From an uncultured beta proteobacterium (GTDB taxonomy: Bacteria > Pseudomonadota > Gammaproteobacteria > Burkholderiales > Burkholderiaceae), in assembly GCA_903845455.1 (NCBI GenBank), contig CAIMXN010000167.1, positions 1-9,262 of the forward strand: DNA of 9,262 nucleotides, read 5' to 3'. Every line of letters starts with the position of its first letter. Position 1 is the stretch's first letter. The position numbers were made by a program, and so were the translations under genes. Positions 1 through 5,252 of this stretch are shown here, piece after piece. The notes under the pieces were generated by a model. It did not search any database and was not told the DNA's origin. It saw nothing but the letters and a program-made list of their open reading frames with translations.

Positions 1-1
1 A

Positions 2-190
2 TCAATTGCCCGTATTGAAGAAAAACTCCTCAGTCTTGGCGAGAAAGAAATTGCCAGCGAACGTATTGGTGAATTAGTGATGCGTGAACTCAAACGTCTA
101 GATAAAGTAGCTTACATTCGTTTTGCTTCTGTCTATAGAAGCTTTGAAGATATTGAATCGTTTGAGAGCGCGCTCAAAGAGTTGAAGTAA
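2..190 (+). CDS. nrdR: Transcriptional repressor NrdR, C-terminal part (5' end outside window)
   Basis: This is the last 62 codons of an open frame entering from the left edge and ending in TAA. The segment reads ELVMRELKRLDKVAYIRFAS and continues VYRSFEDIESF, which is the strongly conserved end of the ATP-cone domain and tail of NrdR. NrdR is a zinc-ribbon/ATP-cone repressor that senses ATP/dATP and shuts down ribonucleotide reductase genes. The N-terminal zinc ribbon lies outside the window and cannot be checked. The tail after the ATP-cone is short and acidic/basic, as usual in the family, and no frame damage is visible. The gene points toward the accessory islet and is convergent with the antitoxin gene 88 bp downstream. 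The family call is confident. Confidence 0.9.
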   Translation, partial: SIARIEEKLLSLGEKEIASERIGELVMRELKRLDKVAYIRFASVYRSFEDIESFESALKELK

Positions 191-278
191 GTCTTAAAAC
201 TAACGATGTTTTCTTGATAAGAAACTTGAGTCGAATTTAGTAGGGAATATCATTTTCTATAGGATGTAGATTACTTAT

Positions 279-596
279 CTACAAAACCACTTCAAGACCC
301 TTCCGTTCTATTAAAGACAAGATTTTTAGGGACGTTCCGCTTGGTTTTTTGTCTCCAGCTTCCCATTTTTGAATGGTTGATAAGCTTGTATTAATTGCTA
401 GAGCAAAAACAGCTTGGCTCAATTGAGCTTTACTACGAAGCTGCTTGATTCGTCTTGGAGTCATTGCCTTCACTTCAAGGTGGCGTAGAGCTTCAAATTC
501 AGCCATACTTTTTTTAGTAATAACCCCAGCCTTATGAAGACCTTTGACAGTATTTGTCATCTCTTCAATAATTCGACTTTTTATTTTATTTGTCAT
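279..596 (-). CDS. higA: XRE-family antitoxin (HigA-like), partner of the upstream toxin
   Basis: This 105-aa protein has a helix-turn-helix domain at about residues 46-97 (TPRRIKQLRSKAQLSQAVFA, then TSLSTIQKWEAGDKKPSG), the classic XRE/Cro fold with the recognition helix around STIQKWE. The N-terminal about 40 residues are probably the toxin-contacting arm, as in HigA/NadS-like antitoxins; that is inference. It is the second gene of the pair: its ATG lies inside the toxin gene's 3' end, giving an 11-nt overlap and likely translational coupling. A strong Shine-Dalgarno AAGGAG (minus strand, 607-612) sits 10 nt upstream of the ATG, in contrast to the toxin, which has none. It likely neutralises the toxin and represses the shared promoter through the palindrome at 983-994. 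The exact subfamily is uncertain; XRE antitoxin is secure. Confidence 0.87.
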   Translation of the reverse strand: MTNKIKSRIIEEMTNTVKGLHKAGVITKKSMAEFEALRHLEVKAMTPRRIKQLRSKAQLSQAVFALAINTSLSTIQKWEAGDKKPSGTSLKILSLIERKGLEVVL

Positions 597-972
597 TATT
601 CATTAACTCCTTTAGTTCGCCAGCAAAGATAGAAGCTTCAATTTCTAGATCGGATAAGTGAAATAACCTTTTCGCTGTTTCTTGTAGATATATCAATTCA
701 TCATCAATAACATTACTTTTTTCATTTTTTGTAAAGCCAAAAAGAAAAAACCACCTTCTTAAAAACTTGCTTGCTACTAAAACGCGAGAACTGGATCTTT
801 TCCCCATTCCCGCGAGGGCAATTCTCTTCTTCAGTACATTGCCTCCAAGGTCGGCGTCAATCAGACCTGCTGCCATTTCAGTAATTGCAAAAAGTAAATC
901 CTGATCTTTTAGATCTGTTTTCTTCATCCATCTCGCAAATGTTTTTGTCTTGAAAGCACGTTTTTTGGGCAC
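586..972 (-). CDS. higB: RelE/HigB-superfamily toxin (phage-derived Gp49/RelE PF06296-like)
   Basis: The 128-aa protein matches the RelE-type mRNA-interferase family of the PF06296 kind. Landmarks are FKTKTFARWMKK (7-18), an amphipathic helix with EMAAGLIDADLGGNVLKKR (32-50), the K/R-rich GKRSSSRVLVA strand (57-67) and FFLFGFTKNEKSNV (75-88). The last motif, with basic residues following the GF turn, is the family signature. Such toxins cleave mRNA on the ribosome; no catalytic residue is assigned here beyond the basic patch. The start is a GTG at 970-972, the only plausible initiator, since the frame upstream reaches a stop within nine codons without ATG, GTG or TTG. No Shine-Dalgarno is present and an extended -10 lies only 7 nt upstream, so the mRNA may be leaderless. 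The order is toxin first and antitoxin second, as in higBA. Length and motifs look intact. Confidence 0.85.
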   Translation of the reverse strand: MPKKRAFKTKTFARWMKKTDLKDQDLLFAITEMAAGLIDADLGGNVLKKRIALAGMGKRSSSRVLVASKFLRRWFFLFGFTKNEKSNVIDDELIYLQETAKRLFHLSDLEIEASIFAGELKELMNNDK

Positions 973-978
973 TAAAAA

Positions 979-994
979 ACTATACCACTTGGTA
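979..994 (-). promoter_or_regulatory. Toxin-antitoxin promoter: extended -10 inside an operator palindrome
   Basis: On the minus strand the sequence TGGTATAGT (987 to 979) fits an extended -10 (TGnTATAAT) with one mismatch. Its TGG overlaps the right arm of the palindrome TACCA-CT-TGGTA (983-994, read on the plus strand). The 17-nt-spaced -35 position (TATTTA, 1002-1007) is poor, which fits dependence on the extended -10. The predicted transcription start falls at about 971-973, on the toxin GTG. Binding of the antitoxin HTH to this palindrome would block RNA polymerase; this autoregulation is inferred from the family. Confidence 0.55.
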
Positions 995-1021
995 CGTTAG
1001 TTAAATAATACCTCTTTTCCC

Positions 1022-1138
1022 GACCAAGGAATAGGGGCTGATTATGCAGCCACATTTGATGTTGTTAATTATTTAAAAACAGACCAAGATATAGCGGAAT
1101 ATCTTAAGGTAGTGCAGGAGGATGGTGCCCCAGCTTCA
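1022..1138 (+). pseudogene. Remnant of a HI1420/HigA-type addiction-module antidote gene
   Basis: Plus-strand translation in the frame of position 1022 gives a recognisable N-terminal segment: ATFDVVNYLKTDQD followed by IAEYLKVVQEDGAPA (about 1052-1135). This closely resembles the start of the probable addiction-module antidote family (TIGR02684, HI1420-like), whose members begin with a pattern like (F/W)D..(D/E)YLKT..DIA.YL....E.GDPA. The HTH half that should follow is missing. Beyond about 1136 the frame runs antisense through the gmd remnant and ends at 1243. There is no ATG, GTG or TTG between the upstream stop (998-1000) and this segment, so it cannot be normally translated. The cognate RelE/HigB-type toxin that usually precedes it is also absent. 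It is a different antitoxin family from the intact XRE antitoxin nearby. The family call rests on recognised pattern, not a search. Confidence 0.6.
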
Positions 1139-1297
1139 TTTTGTCTCGAATGCCTCAAGTTTGAAGATTGGCAAAGGAGGAGGTCATCACGTCACGGGAT
1201 GACCCCGTTACTTCGTATCCTTTTCGAGTGGGTGCTTCGCTAGGTAAGCACCGTCTTGGCCGCTAATGCCAATAATTAACGCTTTTTTGCTGCCAAT
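1131..1297 (-). pseudogene. gmd: N-terminal fragment of GDP-mannose 4,6-dehydratase, frameshifted
   Basis: Minus-strand translation from 1297 gives SKKALIIGISGQDGAYLAK, the N-terminal Rossmann strand and glycine-rich NAD(P)-binding loop (GISGQDG) of Gmd. The Gmd enzyme converts GDP-mannose to GDP-4-keto-6-deoxymannose for deoxy-sugar synthesis in surface glycans. After HPLEK the frame breaks near 1219-1221. Restoring one base recovers GYEVTGSSRDVMTSSFANL, then an in-frame TGA (1155-1157), then GIRDKMKL. The order KGYxVxGxSRDxxxSSFxNLxxxGIRxKxKL matches Gmd about residues 24-55. Similarity stops at about 1131, so roughly the N-terminal sixth survives. The initiator position (1295-1297) is ATT rather than ATG. 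The fragment begins directly after the adk stop codon (1298-1300). A frameshift, a nonsense codon, start loss and truncation make it a clear pseudogene. Confidence 0.8.
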
Positions 1298-1963
1298 TTA
1301 TTTTAAAACTACAAAGATAGATTTGGTGATGTCATCAACACTACCCGTGCCATTAACCTTGCGATAAGCAGGCGCTTTAACTTTGTCATTAGTACTACTT
1401 TGTGTAGCCCAGCTTGAGTAGTATTCAACCAATGGACGGGTTTGGTCGTTATAGACTTGTAAGCGTTTGCGTACAGTTTCTTCTTTATCGTCATCACGCT
1501 GAATTAAAGCTTCACCAGTGACATCATCCTTATCTACGACTTTTGGAGGATTAAAGGTAACGTGATAAGTACGACCGGATGCTGGATGAACACGGCGTCC
1601 ACTCATGCGATCAATAATGGCATCGAATGGCACATCGATTTCTAAAACGTAATCAATTGGCACGCCAGCATCTTTCATAGCTTGTGCTTGGGGAATTGTT
1701 CTGGGGAAGCCGTCAAAGAGATATCCTTTGCTGCAATCAGGCTGAGTGAGGCGATCTTTGACTAAGCCAATGATGATGTCATCAGAAACAAGACCACCAG
1801 CGTCCATAATTTTTTTGGCAGCAATGCCAAGCTCCGTACCTGCTTTAACTGCAGCACGTAGCATATCGCCAGTAGAGATTTGCGGAATGACAAATTTTTC
1901 GCAAATGAACTGGGCTTGAGTGCCTTTGCCTGCACCTGGTGCACCGAGCAGAATCAACCGCAT
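1298..1963 (-). CDS. adk: Adenylate kinase
   Basis: This cytoplasmic enzyme interconverts ATP + AMP and 2 ADP. The 221 aa, close to the usual 214-222, include the P-loop GAPGAGKGT (7-15), the AMP-binding STGDMLRAA (30-38) and the DGFPRT motif (84-89). The LID region starts at DRMSGRRVHPASGRTYHV (118-135) and RDDDKEETVRKRL (156-168) follows. The LID is the long bacterial form but lacks the four-cysteine zinc site, so it is the hydrogen-bonded type typical of Gram-negatives. The ATG at 1961-1963 has a good Shine-Dalgarno AAGGGG (minus strand, 1970-1975) six bases upstream. It lies 106 nt after kdsB on the same strand, behind a possible terminator hairpin, so it may have its own promoter as well as read-through. 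Its stop is directly followed by the gmd remnant. Confidence 0.97.
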   Translation of the reverse strand: MRLILLGAPGAGKGTQAQFICEKFVIPQISTGDMLRAAVKAGTELGIAAKKIMDAGGLVSDDIIIGLVKDRLTQPDCSKGYLFDGFPRTIPQAQAMKDAGVPIDYVLEIDVPFDAIIDRMSGRRVHPASGRTYHVTFNPPKVVDKDDVTGEALIQRDDDKEETVRKRLQVYNDQTRPLVEYYSSWATQSSTNDKVKAPAYRKVNGTGSVDDITKSIFVVLK

Positions 1964-2052
1964 TGTTTTCCCCTTAGAAGACTTTTTATTGTCCTGTATT
2001 TTTACTGCCTAGCTTAGGACGTCTTCCTAGGATTATCCCCGAGTACCAAAAT

Positions 2053-2078
2053 AAGGCTTAAATAGGCTTTTAAGCCTT
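2053..2078 (-). terminator. Possible intrinsic terminator at the end of kdsB
   Basis: Perfect 8-bp arms AAGGCTTA (2053-2060) and TAAGCCTT (2071-2078) enclose a 10-nt loop that contains the kdsB stop codon. Read on the minus strand, the stem is followed by ATTTT. The stem has four GC pairs and the U-tract is short, so it would be a weak terminator or attenuator between kdsB and adk. Confidence 0.4.
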
Positions 2079-2831
2079 CCAGCTTGACCGAACACGTTCT
2101 AAGTCTTCTTCTGTATCTACGCCTGCTGGCGGTGCCTCAGAAGCTACGTGAACCTGAATGCGGTAGCCATTCCAGAGTGCGCGCAGCTGTTCGAGTGATT
2201 CTGCTTGTTCTAGGGGTGCTGGCTCTAGGCGGGTATAGGCTTGTAAAAAGTCTGCGCGGTAGCCATAAATACCAAGATGGCGTAAATGCTGAGTAGGCAC
2301 TCCAACTTTTGCATCTCTAACAAAGGGAATATTGGCTCGAGAGAAGTACATTGCCTCACCCGAGCGATTGAGAACAACTTTAACAACATTGGGATTAGTA
2401 AGTTCAGATTGATCTTCAATCGCTACGGCCACAGTTGAGATTGCGCAACTAGGATGATCTGCTAAAGCTTGTGCCACTTGATTAATCATTGCTACTGGAA
2501 TTAAAGGCTCATCACCTTGGACGTTCACAACTAGGGCGTTATCAGGAAGTTTGAGCTGTGCCGCAACTTCAGCAATGCGATCAGTGCCAGTAGGGTGGTC
2601 ATCACGGGTGAGCAAGCATTCGATGCGATGTTCATTGCAAGCCGCTTGAATTTCGAGTGAATCTGTAGCAACGATCACGCTTTGTGCTGCGGACTGCATG
2701 GCACGCTCAGCAACGCGAACGACCATCGGCTTGCCATGAATATCCGCTAATGGTTTGCGAGGTAAGCGAGTAGACCCAAGACGCGCAGGAATAACGACTA
2801 GAAATTCAGGGGTCTTAGATGACTTACTCAT
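2070..2831 (-). CDS. kdsB: 3-deoxy-manno-octulosonate cytidylyltransferase (CMP-Kdo synthetase)
   Basis: KdsB activates Kdo with CTP to CMP-Kdo, the donor for the inner core of LPS, in the cytoplasm. The 253 aa match the usual 245-255. Signature segments are the CTP-binding IPARLGSTRLPRKPL (14-28), TRDDHPTGTDRIAE (75-88), VVNVQGDEPLI (101-111, with the metal-binding Asp of QGDEP), RHLGIYGYR (184-192) and LEQAESLEQLRALWNGYRI (207-225). PPAGVDTEEDLERV (234-247) follows near the C terminus. The ATG at 2829-2831 is 12 nt behind the Trm112-like gene; no strong Shine-Dalgarno is seen (CAAACCTCAAC), so translation may be coupled to the upstream gene. lpxK two genes upstream supplies the Kdo acceptor pathway, which makes functional clustering clear. 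Confidence 0.97.
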   Translation of the reverse strand: MSKSSKTPEFLVVIPARLGSTRLPRKPLADIHGKPMVVRVAERAMQSAAQSVIVATDSLEIQAACNEHRIECLLTRDDHPTGTDRIAEVAAQLKLPDNALVVNVQGDEPLIPVAMINQVAQALADHPSCAISTVAVAIEDQSELTNPNVVKVVLNRSGEAMYFSRANIPFVRDAKVGVPTQHLRHLGIYGYRADFLQAYTRLEPAPLEQAESLEQLRALWNGYRIQVHVASEAPPAGVDTEEDLERVRSSWKA

Positions 2832-2843
2832 GTTGAGGTTTGT

Positions 2844-3023
2844 TTAGGCAAGCTCATCAGCTTCAAGGCTGCGCGCTTCATCCACCAGCATGACTGGAAT
2901 GTCATTGCGAATAGGGTAAGCAAGACGATCTGCCTTACAAATCAATTCTTGTTTTACAGAATCTAAATGCACTGGGCTCTTGCATAAGGGGCACACCAAA
3001 ATTTCGAGTAAACGCTTATCCAT
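2844..3023 (-). CDS. Trm112-family small zinc-ribbon-like protein (YcaR/UPF0434)
   Basis: This 59-codon gene was found by reading the gap between lpxK and kdsB. The protein begins MDKRLLEILVCPLCKSPVHL, continues with ELICKADRLAYPIRNDIPVM and ends LVDEARSLEADELA. This is the whole Trm112 fold as found in bacterial YcaR-type proteins, including the LLEILVCPxCK start and the AYPIRxDIPVML core. The CPLC pair (11-14) and Cys29 are present, but a complete four-cysteine zinc site is not. In eukaryotes and archaea Trm112 activates methyltransferases; the bacterial role is not firmly established. The gene usually sits between lpxK and kdsB, as here, with 24 nt to lpxK and 12 nt to kdsB. The Shine-Dalgarno is weak (AAAGA). 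Confidence 0.93.
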   Translation of the reverse strand: MDKRLLEILVCPLCKSPVHLDSVKQELICKADRLAYPIRNDIPVMLVDEARSLEADELA

Positions 3024-3047
3024 GATGAGTCTTTATCTTTGATATTT

Positions 3048-4142
3048 TCATAAGGTGTATTGGTTGGGGTCTGGTCTTTGCAAGATGGATTGCATCCATT
3101 GGGAGAGTGCATCAGGAATAGTGACCGACATCGGTACAACCCAAATACGCTCATCAGTAATTCCAGCACATTTTACGGCATCCTTTTCAGTAATGAGGAT
3201 GCATTTAGCATCAATGGCATTAAAAAACTGGGCTGTGAAAGTGCTGTGATCGGGCAGAGGGGTACATTTAGCAAGAATGCCCTCTTTTTTCAATGAAGCA
3301 AAAAAGCGCTGTGGATTACCAATTGCTGCAACAGCGGTCATTTCCTGAGGTAAGTATTGCTCAGCAATGCTTACTAGTGACTGTTGTGCGTTGACATTGT
3401 TCAGTTGATAAGCCAAGCTTAGCTGTGGACTCAAAGTGAAATTACGACGTCCTTGAAAATAGTCATGAACCTCTGTGGGCTTTGACGATTTCTCGGCTGT
3501 CATGAGCGTAGCATCTCGGTCACGCTTTTCAGGCTCGCGCAATGGTCCGGCGGGCAATAAAAAACGATTACCTTCGCCACGTTCATCGCGCACCACAAAC
3601 TCGATATCTCTACCACCTTCCCTGGCTGGCCAGCGAGATAGTCCAGTGTGTTGCAGGCCATCATCACTCACGATCACGTTCACTTCAGGATGATGTTTTA
3701 AGAGAGCCGCAATAGTCTCTTTGCGTTTTGGATAAATCCAGATTGGGAATTGATTGTTAGTGCGCCTAGCAATGAGTACGGGTTCATCCCCGACGATACT
3801 GGGATCAGAGTCGCTGGTTACTGGTGTTGGCGAGTTCACAGCCACATTGCTTTGAGCGCCATATCCGCGAGAAATGATTCCAGGTTTCCAACCGAGTTCG
3901 TTGAGCTTTTGCGCTAGCGCAATCACGATCGGTGTTTTACCGGTACCACCAACACGAATATTGCCAACAATAATGACTGGCACCGCAACCGGTTTTTCAT
4001 AAAAGATGCGAAGGTCGGCAACGAGTTTGCGCACGCGCAGTGTTAAGCCATAAATCCACGATAGTGGCCATAGTAAAAGACTAGCTGGACCACGCCTCTC
4101 CCAAAATATTGGTGCTGTGCGAAAGTACTTGGCAAAAGACAT
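3048..4142 (-). CDS. lpxK: Tetraacyldisaccharide 4'-kinase (lipid A kinase)
   Basis: LpxK phosphorylates the 4' position of the lipid A disaccharide at the cytoplasmic face of the inner membrane. I start it at the ATG at 4140-4142, giving 364 aa that begin MSFAKYFRTAPIFWERRGPA. An earlier in-frame ATG at 4199 would place 19 residues inside exbD coding sequence. Features are a membrane-associating hydrophobic stretch (about 20-36), the P-loop VGNIRVGGTGKTP (59-71), the SRGYGAQ motif (91-97), GDEPVLIARR (118-127), SDDGLQH (159-165) and LLPAGPLREP (195-204). All are family hallmarks. The length is slightly above the usual 325-350, partly from an insert around residues 169-186. It starts 7 nt after the exbD stop, in the same operon. 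Trm112 and kdsB follow. Confidence 0.95.
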   Translation of the reverse strand: MSFAKYFRTAPIFWERRGPASLLLWPLSWIYGLTLRVRKLVADLRIFYEKPVAVPVIIVGNIRVGGTGKTPIVIALAQKLNELGWKPGIISRGYGAQSNVAVNSPTPVTSDSDPSIVGDEPVLIARRTNNQFPIWIYPKRKETIAALLKHHPEVNVIVSDDGLQHTGLSRWPAREGGRDIEFVVRDERGEGNRFLLPAGPLREPEKRDRDATLMTAEKSSKPTEVHDYFQGRRNFTLSPQLSLAYQLNNVNAQQSLVSIAEQYLPQEMTAVAAIGNPQRFFASLKKEGILAKCTPLPDHSTFTAQFFNAIDAKCILITEKDAVKCAGITDERIWVVPMSVTIPDALSQWMQSILQRPDPNQYTL

Positions 4143-4149
4143 GGTTAAT

Positions 4150-4623
4150 TTACTTTTTAGATTGACTACTAAAAATAATATTGGAAAGATTGGCGTCACG
4201 CGCAGCTTCTAGGGCACTCATGACTGCTTGATGAGGTGCCCGTGCATCGGCATCAATGTTCACCTGCATAGTCTGAATACCATCTTTACTCGAAGAGTTT
4301 TGAGTTAATTGGGTGAGTGCATTGCCTAATTGTGCGCGCTCAGTTACTTTGCCATTGACTGCGTATCTGCCATCGCGACTCACAGCAATATGAATTTGCT
4401 TTACTTCATTTTGACTTTCCACTCCGCTCGCAGTGGGTAAAGTGATTGCCAATTCTTGATAGCGCGTAAAAGTAGTGGAGATCATTAGAAAAATGAGCAC
4501 CACCAAGAGTACGTCAATGAAGGGGATGAGATTAATCTCGGGTTCTGGGTGGGTGTTAGCCATACTAAAAGTACCGAGTGAGAATCCACTGCGCTTGCTT
4601 TGGTGAGAACTGAGCCAGCTCAT
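4150..4623 (-). CDS. exbD: ExbD/TolR-family biopolymer transport protein
   Basis: ExbD is the peptidoglycan-facing partner of ExbB in a proton-motive-force-driven inner-membrane motor that energises outer-membrane transport through TonB. In the 157 aa, a short cytoplasmic N terminus precedes PEINLIPFIDVLLVVLIFLM (28-47), the single membrane helix carrying the essential Asp (D37, equivalent to E. coli D25). A periplasmic domain (about 55-157) of the ExbD/TolR type follows. The start overlaps the exbB stop by 4 nt (ATGA), which favours this start and coupling. A later ATG (MANTHPEP, residue 21) also fits family length and cannot be excluded. No TonB gene is in the window. ExbD and TolR are hard to separate by sequence alone; the neighbouring lpxK favours the lpxK-linked ExbD group. 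Confidence 0.92.
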   Translation of the reverse strand: MSWLSSHQSKRSGFSLGTFSMANTHPEPEINLIPFIDVLLVVLIFLMISTTFTRYQELAITLPTASGVESQNEVKQIHIAVSRDGRYAVNGKVTERAQLGNALTQLTQNSSSKDGIQTMQVNIDADARAPHQAVMSALEAARDANLSNIIFSSQSKK

Positions 4624-5252
4624 GAGTTGCTTGGATAGAGCTTCTTAAAAATCTGCCTGGTGAATTCTTCGCATTCGCGTTGGCGTTGATTGGCCATTGC
4701 CCGTAATCCGCGCCATGCTGCTAATGCAGGAATCGCAATCAATAAACCAAAAGCCGTGTTGTAAAGCGCTACTGAAATACCGTGCGCCAATTGTTGTGGG
4801 CTACCAGTATTACCAGCGATTGCACCTTGGCTTCCAAAGATTTCAATCATGCCCACTACAGTCCCAAAAAGACCCAGTAGGGGGGCAATGGTAGCGATCG
4901 TTGCTAAAGCACCAAGGTAACGATCTAGCTTTAAGAAAGTGCTTTGGGCTAGCGCTTGAATTTCCTCTAAAGCCGTATCTGAGCTGTTTCCTAAGGATTT
5001 TTCTAATAATGCACAAGCTAACAGGGGAGCCGCTGGGGAGCTTTGCGCTAATTGGTTCATTGCTAAATCAGAAACCGATTTTTGCATAGAGAGTTGATTT
5101 GTCAGGCTAAAAGCAGTCTCGAGAGTACTTTTTGGGAGAATATTGACTCGTCGAAGATACCAAGCACGCTCTATGGCAATTGCTAGGCCCAGGATAGAGA
5201 TAATAAGAAGGGGCCAAATTGGCCAGCCGGCAGACAGTAAGATGGAGTACAT
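4620..5252 (-). CDS. exbB: ExbB/TolQ/MotA-family proton channel protein
   Basis: This 210-aa inner-membrane protein has three predicted helices: about 10-27 (WPIWPLLIISILGLAIAI), 114-139 (GALATIATIAPLLGLFGTVV) and 158-182 (GISVALYNTAFGLLIAIPAL). A long cytoplasmic loop lies between the first two, as in MotA/TolQ/ExbB. APLLGLFGTVVGMIEIF and TAFGLLIAIPAL are the family signatures. The position that in E. coli ExbB is Glu176 in GIAEAL appears as Val161 in GISVAL here. It is the first gene of the minus-strand cluster. The ATG at 5250-5252 has only a weak GAG upstream. The promoter should lie in the 5253-5565 region, but no strong -35/-10 pair is evident. Confidence 0.93.
   Translation of the reverse strand: MYSILLSAGWPIWPLLIISILGLAIAIERAWYLRRVNILPKSTLETAFSLTNQLSMQKSVSDLAMNQLAQSSPAAPLLACALLEKSLGNSSDTALEEIQALAQSTFLKLDRYLGALATIATIAPLLGLFGTVVGMIEIFGSQGAIAGNTGSPQQLAHGISVALYNTAFGLLIAIPALAAWRGLRAMANQRQRECEEFTRQIFKKLYPSNS

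Noticed and set aside
210..224. TTTCTT-GAT-AAGAAA hairpin after nrdR
   Set aside because: The stem has only six bp with one GC pair, a three-base loop and no T-run, so it is too weak to call a terminator.
266..282. GTAGAT-TACTT-ATCTAC hairpin at the antitoxin stop codon
   Set aside because: The stem is only 6 bp and no T-tract follows on either strand; it could be chance.
2084..2296. Plus-strand open frame inside kdsB
   Set aside because: It lies antisense to conserved KdsB motifs and has low-complexity composition; it is a shadow frame.
4143..4199. Longer lpxK start giving 19 extra residues
   Set aside because: The extension lies wholly inside the exbD 3' coding region, and the residues do not resemble LpxK. 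The ATG at 4140-4142 gives the expected N terminus.
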